Assembly (NCBI GenBank): GCA_012934845.2
Contig: WNNJ02003706.1
Coordinates: 25,772-89,771, forward strand
From: Pomphorhynchus laevis
Taxonomy: Eukaryota; Acanthocephala; Palaeacanthocephala; Echinorhynchida; Pomphorhynchidae
Direction of reading: 5' to 3'
DNA length: 64,000 nucleotides
In this document: piece by piece, positions 10,714 through 21,639 of the stretch
How positions within the stretch are numbered: position 1 is the stretch's first letter
How the letters are laid out: every line of letters starts with the position of its first letter
The notes under the pieces: generated by a model
Seen by the model: the letters and a program-made list of their open reading frames with translations, nothing else
The model's database searches: none
Told to the model about the DNA's origin: nothing
Translations under genes and position numbers: made by a program

Positions 10714-11990
10714 TTGTCAACCATTGGTCCGAGTGTCGGGTCGTGGAGGCAGTGTATGAACTAAACTACTCAAGACATCGCGATCCTGGGCGACACACCA
10801 TATTATTCTTTCAGATAGCCCAAGGCGCTTTTAGCTAGTTCGAGATTCATTCAATCCATTGGTACCAAGGTCTACCTCGAGGTCTCTATTCAGATTCTGG
10901 CATGGACTTCATTTCGAAAATATCGATCTTTAGACATCCTCAGAACGTGTTCTGGCAAACTCATCTGACGTTCTCCGATGTGTAGAAGCAGGGATTTTAT
11001 TCCGAGTCCATCCCGGATGAGCGAATATCTCAACTTATCTATAAGGCTAAGACCGGCCACACCGCGAAAGAACCTCATAGTTGGTCGCATGTATCCGAGA
11101 TCTTATCTTTTCGGTCATAGCCCAAAGCTATTGATTATAGGTTAATATAGGAACGAAGATGGCGCGGTAAACCGAAAGCTTCCCTATAAGACACAAATCC
11201 CGCGTCATCACGACAAACATGTACAAATAACACATTGTCCGATTCTCAATCTCCTTGTTGTTCATGCCGTCCATCGAGAACAACCCCAAGATACTTGAAG
11301 TCACCTACATCAGGAAGAACCTTTTCTCCTAATTCGGGTTGAAATCGACATCTGAATCCGAGACGAACACATAGAGACAGTCTTGGAGGTACTAATTAAC
11401 ATACCTGCTGTTTAGTATTTCATCGAGAATCGATCTAGAGGCATTGTAAGTCCTCAGGACAAGAAGCCAGCAAAACAACGTCATCTGCAAAAGGAATATA
11501 TGGTATTCTGATGGAACCGAACTGAAGACCGACATCCGTCGGAGCAACCTGTCTCGCAATTTTGTCCATGTAAACAAGGAACAAAAGTGGAAACAAAGCA
11601 CAACCTTGACGAAGCCTAACGCCTACTGGAAATGATTTAGACTTCCTACCTAGAACACAAACACAACTCATACTTTGTTCATACAGAGAAACCACAGCTA
11701 CCCGAAGATAATGTGGTACTCCATACTCCCTTAGTACCTCCCACAACCTCTTTCGCGGAACTCGGTCGAACGCCTTCTCCAAATCTACAAAACACATGTA
11801 GACCGGTTAAGCGAACTCCCAAGACCGTTCGTGGATAGTTGAGAGAGTGAACAGCTGATCCGTAGTTCTACGACATGGACAAAAGCCGCATTGTTCCTCT
11901 TGCAACTGTTCTTTCAAATATAAGCCGTATCCCTAACTCAAGAATCCTAACAACAATTTCTTGACCAGTATTTTTAATAATATATCTTAT
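10714..11990 (-). mobile_element. RTE/Rex3-like LINE fossil, RT portion
   Basis: The longest open piece (11,797-11,435) encodes CFVDLEKAFDRVPRKRLWEV (motif A), SFPVGVRLRQGCALFPLLF (motif B region) and PFADDVVLLAS (motif C, FADD in place of YADD). A second piece (11,090-10,890) encodes the thumb and C-terminal region (GVAGLSLIDKLRYS, GIKSLLLHIGERQMS). Frame changes separate the pieces. It is of the same clade as 8.4-9.65 kb but better preserved; the N-terminal endonuclease is missing. Confidence 0.8.
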
Positions 11991-13727
11991 TAATTTACAT
12001 CATAATTGATAATGATATTAATAATTTTTTGGGGAAAATTAGAACTTTAATTGACGATCTTTCAAATATTCAGTAATGTTCAATATTGTAATTCAATCAT
12101 ATTCTTTAATGTATAATAATTGTTAAATAATTGAACATTAAATAATACTTTTATCTAAAATAGTAAATTACTTAAAAAAATTAAAACACGTAACGATTTT
12201 GCATTTAATTAAATCCATCAAAAGGATACAATTTACAGGTATTATTCGCTTGTTCTTGTAAGAAGGACATAATATGTGATGCCTTATTATCATTATTTGC
12301 GATTTCTTATAAACTGCATGGCAAATAATAGTATTTTGTATTTATTTCTATTATCCGTAATTTATATATTGGATGTGTTCTTGATCAAATAAAATATTTA
12401 CATTTATTACACATCAACTTAGCCTCTATATGCGTATAGGATAGATTATTATAAATTGGATTATATAGAATATTAGAAAAAGTGTTATTTAAAATAGTTG
12501 TCTTTACACAAAACCAAATAGTTTTACAAACTTAAAAATCATTAAATTGATTTTAAGAATCAAAATTTAAAAATTAAATTTAAATCAGAATTTAATGACT
12601 ATTAAGTGTATAGTATATACGATGAAGCGTAAAACTATCGCGAACATCGCAAAAGCTAAAAAATTTCATTTATCACATTTAGTACACATCAACTTGACCT
12701 TGCAAACCTTTATGTATTATCGATGGAACCCGAGATGTATGCGTAAAATAATAATTTATTCTCTGCATTCTCATTTATTTAGTGAAATTATACATGAACA
12801 ATTTTACGTTAATAATTCGCATTCTGAAGTTACCAGTAAAATTAATTGCTATTCAAAATCAAGACTTCATAGGATTGCAAATTTGTATTGCTTAAAGACA
12901 TTTCCAACTAACTTGGAAGGTAAATTCATCTTTGCTTGTTATCTATCACAATATTCATTTTTAAAATTACTCAATGGTATCAGAAGAAAGTGCTCAGGAG
13001 AGTTAGCGCATACTTATAGAGTTTATACTTTTATTGCATTACATCAATTTTAACACGAAATAATTTATAAATGTTTGATAAATTTTAAATTATCAATTAC
13101 CACATTATTTGACATTATTGACACGAAAGAATTTATGATGATTAATTTTATACTGAAAAGTCATCATAATATTTTGACTGATAAGAACCGTTAATCTGCT
13201 ATCACGACATTGGACTTAAGCCTATACAAATGTCGTTGTACTTGAAAAAGTACAACGACATTTTTCATTTTTCGTTTTGCTCTTATTAAAAATGTAGTAA
13301 CAGGAACTGGCACAAATTTATTTGTAAAAAATAAACAATTCTGCTAATTCTGCTAATTTTGGACCACAGGTGAAATTTGATCAACGGATTTCATAGGGGC
13401 AGCGATAAAGCGTAGCGGTTCAGCGAGGCAATGCCGCTTGTATACTCGAGTGCCTAAGCGATCAATCGGTTTTTGATTTTTTAAGGAAAACTAAATTTTA
13501 ATGGCATTGCAATTTTGTAAAAAATAAACAATTCTGCTAATTGCAATTAAGTTTTACACATAGAAATAAATTCAATTTTGCTCAAATAGAGCGACAAAAT
13601 TAAAAATTTTACATCAAGTAAATTTGTTCACATATTGTTTTTTAAATTAAAAATCTTATTGTAGTTTTTGGTCATAGTGTAGACAAAATGCAAAAGTAAT
13701 GAAAACATATGTGAACACGCGTTTCTG
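11991..13727. other. AT-rich stretch without a recognisable gene
   Basis: No convincing gene. The 152-codon frame at 12,595-13,053 has no recognisable domain and probably arises by chance in A/T-rich sequence. A slightly GC-richer block at 13,375-13,470 is unexplained. The perfect hairpin at 13,228-13,263 is listed separately. Confidence 0.45.
13228..13263. repeat. Perfect 16-bp hairpin with GAAA loop
   Basis: The arm AAATGTCGTTGTACTT (13,228-13,243) is the exact reverse complement of 13,248-13,263, separated by the tetraloop GAAA. No coding sequence overlaps it. It could be a small foldback or the centre of a decayed palindromic element; the function is unknown. Confidence 0.8.
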
Positions 13728-13728
13728 C

Positions 13729-14110
13729 AGAGCAGCACGATGTTCCTAAACATCGTACTGCTCTGTATACGGCGGCTCACTCTGCTGTTGCTGAACATTC
13801 CCTTTTAACCGGACACACAATAAACTTTGATGAAGTTAAAGTCCTTGCTTATCAACAACAAGCCTTCCAACGACAGATTCTTGAATCACTGTTCATCCGC
13901 GATCTCAAGCCGAAATTAAATGAGAAGGATGGATATCGCCGCATGTTGGGTGGTATTACATTACAGGGTTGACGAGATTGGCGCTGGTTTTCCTTCCTGT
14001 TTTGTTTTGACATTTTTCTGATTTTTATGTTAACGTGTACATCTTTGTGCCTTTATCAACCTTCCAGATTGCTGAAGATGATGCCAGCTAGGCATCGACA
14101 TATTCGGTTG
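13729..14110 (+). mobile_element. Penelope-like 3' end: nuclease tail, hairpin and end motif
   Basis: The plus strand at 13,765-13,970 encodes HSAVAEHSLLTGHTINFDEV followed by KVLAYQQQ and an ILESLFIRDLKPKLNEKDGY segment, the C-terminal part of a Penelope GIY-YIG domain. It starts directly at a 16-bp inverted repeat with one mismatch (13,729-13,744 and 13,749-13,764, loop CCTA), which truncates the element on its 5' side. After the stop, 14,072-14,100 holds the recurrent end motif: CTGAAGA, T, stem GATGCC/GGCATC with loop AGCTA, then GACA. Confidence 0.7.
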
Positions 14111-15400
14111 AATAAATTTTGTGATGGTTTTTGCCAGCTTTCTTCAAATTTAAATGTTATCACACCGTCGCATTCATCATTCGAATTCAATTTGTTATCT
14201 TTAGTTTCTATATATTTTTTCTCATTTAATCAAAGTATTTACTACTATTGTTTGCTAATTGTTAAGGTTCTTATTCAAAACTGCATAATTTGGATGAATA
14301 AAGGAATAGATTTTAGTAAATACTCTATGCAAGAACATGAGATTTATTAAATTACAATTTATTAATTTTATTCACTAATTGTTTTCTATATTTAAACTAT
14401 GCAGCATGTGTTTAATTTTGTTAATCATAAATATGTATAAGTTTCATTGCTAATTCAAATTTATTTTTAACATATTTGCTTATTTTTTATAGGTTTTCTA
14501 TGTGCATTCAGAGCTCAATCGTCAAGACCAAGCAATACCAATTGACCAGAGTACTTCAATTAAGGACTATTTGCTGAAATAAACTAACTGCTTGTCGCCT
14601 TTTATTTATGAATTTACCAATTTAATAAATTCTATCTAATGCTTACCAGTAATTTAAATTTCAAATTACAATTTATTAATTTTATTCATCAATTGTTTCG
14701 TTGACTTTACAAATTCAAACTATATAGCATGGATTTTTTGTTAGACAAAGCATCGCCAAAATTATAAATATTTAATGTTGAAATATTAAAAGTATTATTT
14801 AATTATTTTCTTAAATTTTCGATATTTTTAATTCATAATCTCAACAATACGCAGTTTCATGAATCTTCGATCGTAAATTCATAAAACACTGAGATTAATA
14901 TTTTAAAACATAACTTGAATATTGCTATAAAGAAGGCCGATAAAAGCGTGAAGCATTAATATGGATAGTGAAGATTACTTAACAGAAGTTCAAAGCAAAT
15001 TTAAAGTGACATATATTGAATAACTGACAGTGATTCAATAGAGCATGTAAATAACACGACAAATCAATGAATTAGTAAAGTGATAAGCGATCAACCATTA
15101 CAAAAGCGACTAATATGTAAGCATTCATAAGTTGGTGGTATTTTGAATTTTACACGAAACTTACAGGAATATAGCTCAATGATCATAGCGACCAGCTACA
15201 GCTCATTACTTTAACAACTATTGAAATATTTTACGTCGTGTATATTCGACACAACCAATTCCAATCTAATATCTAATTAAAGTATATAAATAAATAACAT
15301 CTTTTAGAATTGGGCAGATGCGTTTTTGCAGTCGTAGTCCTTTTGGAATAAAGTCATTGTCTATTCACGCGGTTAGGTTTTGCATATGCACGTTTGCTGC
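14111..15400. other. AT-rich stretch without a recognisable gene
   Basis: Nothing recognisable. A short frame at 14,961-15,020 opening with MDSEDYLTEVQSKF looks protein-like but closes after about 20 codons and matches no family I know. Confidence 0.4.
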
Positions 15401-15402
15401 TG

Positions 15403-15690
15403 TCAATGCATGTTCCTAAAATAATCAATGAGAAATTTTCTGTTAATATCAATCTCGTTGTATGGTTTAAGCATGTCCCGATTTAAACCACTTAATGTTG
15501 GATGATATGGAAGTAAGAATACTTTTTTGTTTTGTTTTGTTCCGACTTTATTTAATATTTCATTCCTTGTTATACTTCGCACTTTCTGTAGCTCCTGATC
15601 AATTTGACATTTATGATAACCTCTCTTCATAAGATATTTAATTACTTTTTTCAAACATACTAAAAATTACAAATAATAAATTGTGTCTAA
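15403..15690 (-). mobile_element. Penelope-like fragment, post-RT linker
   Basis: The 83-codon minus-strand frame (LMKRGYHKCQIDQELQKV, later KKVFLLPYHPTLSGLNRD) has the layout of the PLE segment between the RT thumb and the GIY-YIG nuclease, where an RGY block is followed by a hydrophobic strand and HPT. It abuts the RLE-2 LINE fossil, which occupies the neighbouring DNA on the same strand. Confidence 0.5.
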
Positions 15691-15693
15691 GTC

Positions 15694-17950
15694 TTGTCTA
15701 TCGCTCGTCCCCTAACCGTGACCAGAACGCAACTAGCGTTACCGCGTTGGATGGCAACTCTCAGCCTATGCAGCAGGAAATCTGTGGACCGCCGCTCTCC
15801 GGTCACTGCTGCTATCCGCCGACCTATTTCGTGCATTAGGCCTTCCGCCTCTGGGCCCAACGCACCAAGCGTTTCCACGGCGACCGGCACAAAATTGTAG
15901 ATTGGTGTCAGGAAGGTGTATTTTCTGCGCTTCTTGTCTTCTGCTCCCTTGGCTACCGCTCCCGGTGTGGTCACAGCTGTATTTAGATGACTCGGTCCCG
16001 AGGATAGCAAATACAAATACAATTGTTAGTCTTAAGCCAAACACCTGCCACTTGACCGTCGAGTCAGTGACAATCTATCCGGCCGCCTGTCACCATGTTG
16101 CACCAGTGATTTCGGCCCCAGACGCGATGGGATTTCTGCCGACATCAGTGCACGCTTAATGAGATCGTTGACTGCGCTGTGGCGTGACAGTCTGCTGATA
16201 GACAGACTGACAAATACAATTGTTAGTCTTAAGCCAAACACCTGCCACTTGATCGTCGAGTCAGTGACAATCTATTCGGCCGCCTGTCACCATGCAACGC
16301 CAGTGATTTCGGATCCAGACGCGATGGAATTTCTGCCGACATCAGTGCACGCTTGATGAGATCGTTGACTGCGCTGTGGCGTGACAGTCTGCCGATAGAC
16401 TTGTGGCAGCTGAGCCCATGTCGTTCGCCGGAATGAGGTGCAGTAGCCGCAATTAGACGCGCTTTCCTCGTCTGGTCAAGTGCAGCTGACAACACCATCG
16501 CTCCCTGGACAGTAACCAACGGAGTATCACGGAATTTATGTTCTGTAGCGAAGGACGGTTAGACTAGCATGAAACCCGTTTGAGACTGCCATTCGGTCAC
16601 TGCAGTAGTGTATGTCAGTTCGCTGATACCGCATTAGTCATTTAGTCGCCCTCTCAGGATCCGAGTTATGAGTGTTTGCGACCCGGCGACCGATGATAAG
16701 AAGGCCGGTAGAGCAATATCCGTCGCTCTCCTGATGCCGAGTCCGCCGTTAGCAACCGGTAGTGATGCCTGGTCCCGTGCCCCAGTCCTTCCTCACAATA
16801 TTGAGGAAGGACTGCAATGACGACCGAATTTCGTTGTCGTATTCAAACAACAGCTGCTTCCTGTAGCATGGCGCGCTGCGTAGAGTGAACATCGTCTTCG
16901 GTATCGCGAAGCAGTTTTTTAGCAGGAACAGCGCATTGTGAGCGTATAGAAGAGAAAGCCAGCTAGACATGCGTTGTAATTCATGCAGTTTTATTTCCAA
17001 TGTCTTGTCCACGCTCTTCTCTCATCCGATTGGTGCTCCAATAAACATTGATGATGCTGGGTCGACGTGTTTGACGTCTGGAGCGACTGCCTTGAAACTT
17101 CTCACAACATCGTTGTCGTCAGTAATGAGCTCACACTTGCCAACATTGATGACGAGTCCCAGCTCCTTTCCCCGCGCCGTCAACATACTCCAGTCTGAGA
17201 GCAACGTGTTCACATCACCACCTCACGAGGCATCATCCATGTACCAGATATTGCAATCGGACTTGATGCGCTTTGTCAGTGTCAATGCAGTCAGACAGAA
17301 GAGCAGCGGACCGAAATGATCGCCTTGCTGTGGTCCCTAGTCTGATATCAACGTATACTGGCCGAAACGTAGGAACGATTTGCTGGAGACACAGCTGGAC
17401 AGGTAGCTCTCCGCCTATTACTGTCAACATCGCATCGCGGCTCAGAGTATTGAAAGAGTTTGCGAAGTCGATTTTCAACATAGCCTGTCCACTGCCAATG
17501 TTCGCTAGATAGCAGCGAGCTGCGTGTGCAACTGCAACTGATCCGTGTTGAAACCCGAAGCCAAGTTGAGATGGTGCCAATTTCGCGACTACCTCGTTCT
17601 TCACAGCGCGACAGACGGCCTTCGATACAAGACGGCGGAGTGTGAAGCTTACTGTTATATGTCTGACACCTCCTCCCTTCTTTGCTAGTGCACATAACGA
17701 TGCACCGTGCAAGATTTGCCTCACAGTTGTCGGGAATCTACCAGCCAGGCACATGTTGCTGAAGTCCGTTAGCGAAGCTATCAGCTGCTGTCCAGCGGAG
17801 CCTGTGAGCGGACTCGTCATATCTTTAAGATGTTGATGACGAAGGCCGTCAAGTCCTCCTGCTGAACCTGCTGGGAATGTCTTGATCGCAGCAGCAATAT
17901 CTCTATAAGTTAGCGTAAGTGTAAGATGCGAGCTGTGCGCGTTGCCATGG
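15694..17950 (-). mobile_element. RLE-2: decayed RT plus restriction-like-endonuclease LINE
   Basis: Reading the minus strand from 17,950: FPAGSAGGLDGLRHQHLKDM, then TLRRLVSKAVCRAVK, MLKIDFANSFNTLSRD (motif A), QQGDHFGPLLFCL (motif B) and WYMDDAS (YMDD, near 17,240). The thumb region KNCFAIPKTMFTLRSAPCYR follows near 16,850-16,950. The nuclease part has HGLSCHKSIGRLSRHSAVND, then a KRPDG-type block (here RRPNR/RRPDR), and ends with NFVPVAVETLGALGPEAEGL. This order (RT, then CCHC, then PD-x-D nuclease at the C terminus) fits RLE-bearing non-LTR elements. Several stops and frame changes and an internal tandem duplication make it inactive. It is distinct from RLE-1 at 31-41 kb. Confidence 0.78.
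16006..16402. repeat. 197-bp tandem duplication inside RLE-2
   Basis: Two copies with a 197-bp period (about 16,006-16,203 and 16,204-16,402) share long identical blocks, for example AATTGTTAGTCTTAAGCCAA at 16,021 and 16,218. They cover the CCHC-to-nuclease region of the RLE-2 fossil, so part of the nuclease is encoded twice. The copies differ at a handful of positions, so the duplication is younger than the element. Confidence 0.85.
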
Positions 17951-18560
17951 CATTCTGTTTAATGGTAAGTTTGATTTCTTCGAATTTTCTCAAAAAATCA
18001 TCGGTATATTCAATATGAGCTTTGATATTTTGTAAAAGTGGTTTTAATTTGAAATGTACTCATCTAGATAAGGCTTCAGTAGGAGTTCCTATACAGCTTA
18101 CTATTGGTCAGCCAGGGAACGTTATTTTGTCTTTGTGTATTTTGGGTAACATATAGAACTTCATTGCTAGATTGCTTCCTGTTAGTAATTTTGCGACTGC
18201 TATTGTGTTAAGCTCATCTTTATAGGAGTTTGGATACAAACTCCAAGACACGTTCAGATGCTTGTGCACGAACTTCACTTGATGATTGTGAATCTGTGTC
18301 TAAATTGAGGTGTCGTCTTGCTTCTGATATGTATTCGTTTCGATCCGAGAATACAATCTTTCCACGATTATCAGCTAGTTTAATGACAGTCTTTCCGATT
18401 TTTTAATTTGTTTAAAGCTTTAACTTTTGTTCTTGTGAGATTGAGCTGAGATCAATAATTTGGAGGAATATTTGAATATTTCATAAATACCTTCTTCCCA
18501 TTTCATTTATTGCAGCATTCTTCGATGTGGTGTCTTCTAAAGATTGAAAACATTTAATAC
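17951..18560 (-). mobile_element. Penelope-like fragment, N-terminal RT region
   Basis: The minus strand encodes KIGKTVIKLADNRGKIVFSD followed by RNEYISEARRHLN, a decayed form of the PLE block normally reading like IVIKxADKGGAVVxxDxxxY. Downstream it has a PWLTNSKLYRNSY-like block and a FEKIR-like end. It directly abuts the 5' side of RLE-2 on the same strand. Several frame changes. Confidence 0.6.
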
Positions 18561-18820
18561 ACGTTTGTCGGATAATCTTCATTTGAAATACTGGGATACC
18601 GCAAATTCTAACAGATGCCTTTAAAATAAAGCACAAGGCAGCCGAAACACCTGATGGCAGTTCACACTACTGATAATTGCTGCCGGCTACCATCAGATCG
18701 TCTAAAAGTGATAACGAAGTCTGCTCTGCTTGTAATCGAACTCCGGTTTTTGGCAAAATTCTTGATTATACAACTGTAGCTTGTAAGCTCCCGGAGAACA
18801 GTGTGAACCATTCAGCTCTT

Positions 18821-18823
<3 letters not shown>

Positions 18824-18885
<62 letters not shown>
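18824..18885. repeat. (TA)n microsatellite
   Basis: About 60 bp of uninterrupted TA dinucleotides immediately precede a PLE end motif. Confidence 0.95.
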
Positions 18886-18887
<2 letters not shown>

Positions 18888-18913
18888 TGATCTATATATA
18901 TTTGTTCTGATTT

Positions 18914-18942
18914 TAGTGATAAAGGCGTGAACGCCGAAACGT
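18914..18942 (+). other. PLE end motif, hammerhead look-alike
   Basis: GTGATAA (18,916-18,922), one extra A, stem GGCG/CGCC with loop TGAA (18,924-18,935), then GAAAC (18,936-18,940). The order copies a hammerhead core (CTGANGA, helix II, GAAA), but one base is inserted before helix II and the first box base is changed. The same arrangement occurs on the minus strand at 20,756-20,780. Confidence 0.6.
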
Positions 18943-19245
18943 AAAAAAATGCATTTACTTTGTTTTTGCTGGTGTTACAATTTGAAAACTTATAATTTTG
19001 CACTTTATAAGAAGTCTTAGCCGATGGTGTTAATTATTATGATCGATATATATATATAACCTGCCCTGGGACACACAATAGTGTACTCGTAAATAAATCA
19101 CTATATTTTCCTCATAAAGAGGCATAAACACCAGGCAGCATCCAATATATCTTCATCAGACTAAGAAATAGAACCGAATTATTCTCGCAATATTCAAAGT
19201 CGCTACGTATGACCAGTCATCCCTACGTGTGACGACAAACTTCAA

Positions 19246-19289
19246 CAACGGTATGCGCGTTTCGCTCTAACGGAGCTCATTAGTACCGT
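19246..19289 (-). ncRNA. Hammerhead ribozyme core, left arm
   Basis: On the minus strand: ACGGTA (stem I), CTAATGA, helix II GCTC/GAGC with loop CGTTA, GAAA, CGCGCA, then TACCGT, which pairs perfectly with ACGGTA. The catalytic box differs from CTGATGA at one base (A for G5), and the base expected to be U16.1 is C, so this copy is probably inactive. Helix III is minimal, as in PLE and retrozyme hammerheads that work as dimers. Confidence 0.75.
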
Positions 19290-19463
19290 GACTTTAATAA
19301 TCATCTATAGGCACCTTAACACACGCTTAAACAAAGTTTATAGCTCGAAAAACAGAACTACCCTTAATCTGAATCATCGGAGGGAATTTAGCATAAGATC
19401 TGTGCATGGCAGTGACTATTGCAGTTTAACCATGCATCAGACACTAAATTCCTTTTAACAGAA

Positions 19464-19930
19464 TTAAATCAGCTAACTGAGTCTACGTATTGTTATATAA
19501 TTATAAAATAAACAAAACATAATAATGCTAAATCAAAATTTAATAATTAAATAATAAAATTAATAATTGTTTTTAGATTTTTTATAATTTAAATCAAGTT
19601 AAAAAATAAAAATAAAAATAAAAAATAAAAAATAAAATTTAAAATAAACGTCATTTTTATGAATTGACTAATAAATAACAGACGTTGTATCAGAATAAGA
19701 ATTAGAGGTCATCAGGAGGAACTGCTATGCTATCAGGTTTCGGCCCCTAACTCCTCTACCCAACATAGCAGCGGGGCCAAATACATGCTAATGATATATT
19801 TCCTCTGAAATAACTATCTAGTATCTTATTCCAATGCAAAGTATATTATTTATTATCCATCCATAAAAATTAGCCACTTAAGAGTTTAAATTTATTACTT
19901 TATATTACTTCATTTGCCACTTAAGAGTTT
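19464..19930 (-). repeat. PLE-Y terminal repeat inserted in the foldback
   Basis: This 467-bp block matches the non-coding 3' region of PLE-Y copies at 22.97-23.3 and 24.43-24.83 kb: the AAATCAAAATTTAATAATTA run, the CGTCATTTTTATGAATTGAC block, the GGTTTCGGCCCCTAACTCCT block and the TTATTTATTATCCAT end. Removing it joins TTTTAACAGAA to ATACTGTTTTACAGG, exactly the sequence seen uninterrupted in the right arm, so it is an insertion younger than the foldback. Confidence 0.85.
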
Positions 19931-20416
19931 AAATACTGTTTTACAGGAACACTTTCAAGTGTACAAATATTTGTAATATAATTTGTTGTTACACCTGCCA
20001 TGGGACACTCGATGGTGTACTCGTAAATAAATCACTATATTTTCCTCATAAAGAGGCATAAACACCAGACTATTTCTTAGTCTGATGAGGATCAATAGGA
20101 TGCTGCCTGGTGTTTATGCTTCTTAATGAGGAAAATATAGTGATTTATTTACGAGTACACCATTGAGTGTCCCAGGGCAGGTGTAACAACAAATTATATT
20201 ACATATATATGTACACTTGAAAGTGTCCCTGTAAAACAGTATTTCTGTTAAAAGGAATTTAGTGCCTGATGCATGGTTAAACTGCAATAGTCACTGCCAT
20301 GCACAGATCTTATGCTAAATTCCCTCCGATGATTCAGATTAAGGGTAGTTCTGTTTTTCGAGCTTTAAACTTTGTTAAAGCGTGTGTTAAGGTGCCTATA
20401 GATGATTATTAAAGTG

Positions 20417-20458
20417 ACGGCACTGATAAGCTCCGTTAGAGCGAAACGCGTATACCGT
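20417..20458 (+). ncRNA. Hammerhead ribozyme core, right arm
   Basis: ACGGCA (stem I, one mismatch), CTGATAA, helix II GCTC/GAGC with loop CGTTA, GAAA, CGCG, TA, then TACCGT. The GTA cleavage triplet and minimal ACGCGT helix III are present. The box departs from CTGATGA only at the sixth base (A for G8). The left-arm copy departs at a different base, so their shared ancestor very likely had the complete consensus core. Confidence 0.78.
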
Positions 20459-20747
20459 TGTTGAAGTTTGTCGTCACACATAGGATGACTGGGCATACGT
20501 AGCGACTTTGAATATTGCGAGAATAATTCGGTTCTATTTCTTAGTCTGATGAAGATATATTGGATGCTGCCTGGTGTTTATGCCTCTTTATGAGGAAAAT
20601 ATAGTGATTTATTTAACGAGTACACCATTGAGTGTCCCAGGGCAGGTGTAACAACAAATTATATATATATATAATTTTATTTTATATACATATATATATT
20701 CCATGGAATAATTGGTATACTCAGATAAACAGAGATACAGAATATTA

Positions 20748-21530
20748 TTTTTGACGTTTCGCCCTACTGGGCTTTATCAATCTAAAATAGGCACATTTAC
20801 AAATAAGTCAAGCTAAAATTTATAAAAATAAAAATGTTTAAAATGAACGGCAACAGCCCTATAGCGATTGCGGCATCTCACGTAATATATTGCCAATTGA
20901 GAGGTTTGTTGTCATTACATTTATACGGGCTATCACTATATAGCATACCTACTATTTGCTGTTCTAGTGATAACCGTCTTCTTTCATTCGTAAGATCACT
21001 TTCAAATATTTGGTATGTCATGCAGTCGAATTGCTGTGATCTAGTGAATGTAACGCAGCACTATCCGAGGCATTATTCTTGCCAATTTGGGATCGTCGTA
21101 ATTTCAACCGTCTAGACAACATTTGCGTAGTTTGACCGACGTATTGTTTATTGCAACCGCTTACTATACATGTCCTAACGTATATATTATTTTTGCTTTT
21201 GCAGTTATTTCTGCCGCGTATTTGCATTCTCACTCAATTTCGCGCGGATTCAATTTGTTGCGACATCGTCATTACTTTACATGTTAAACATCTCCTATCT
21301 CCGCATTGTGAGCTACCTACTACATCATTTCTCTCACAACAATTTAAACTAGATGAAATTAGTAATCTGGATAATTTGTTGGGCATTTTAAATATAACTC
21401 CAATTTTAGAGCTAGGCTTATATATATCTGTTTTATTGAACCGGTTGTTTACAAGATCACCCATTGATGATGCTTTCTATTTAATAATATCTATTAAAAT
21501 CGTGATAATAATGTAATAAACACAAAATTG
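20748..21530 (-). mobile_element. Penelope-like fragment with GIY-YIG nuclease
   Basis: Minus-strand frames at 21,464-21,234 (KMPNKLSRLLISSSLNC, later CGDRRCLTCKVMTM) and 21,233-21,018 (IYVRTCIVSGCNKQYVGQTT followed by QMLSRRLK) form the cysteine-rich linker and GIY-YIG domain of a Penelope element. They are separated by a frame change. The 3' end at 20,756-20,780 has the end motif TTGATAA, A, GCCC/GGGC with loop AGTA, GAAAC. The RT is missing. Confidence 0.8.
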
Positions 21531-21639
21531 TGTTTATTTTGTGTTTATGTATAATTATTTTTGTATATTATTTTTGTTTATATATATGTATATATATTGC
21601 ATAATAGTGATCTCTAGAAAAGTGATCTCCAGATCACCT

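Larger units (their letters stand above)
19055..20665. mobile_element. Foldback of hammerhead-bearing, retrozyme-like units
   Basis: Left arm (19,055-19,463 plus 19,931-20,068) and right arm (about 20,100-20,665) are reverse complements over about 540 bp, with the centre near 20,069-20,100. The right arm reads as a partial unit followed by a full unit of about 450 bp starting near ACACTTGAAAGTGTCCCTG (20,214) and ending GGGCAGGTGTAACAACAAAT. The left arm mirrors this but is split by a PLE-Y repeat. No coding capacity is present. Each arm carries one hammerhead core. Head-to-tail short units with type I hammerheads and no ORF are the hallmark of metazoan retrozymes (established knowledge); assignment here is by inference. 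Confidence 0.75.

Noticed and set aside
12595-13053. 152-codon open frame
   Set aside because: No recognisable domain, no neighbouring gene structure, and A/T-rich context; probably chance.
14027-14350. 107-codon open frame overlapping the PLE end motif
   Set aside because: It overlaps a non-coding PLE terminus and has no family resemblance.
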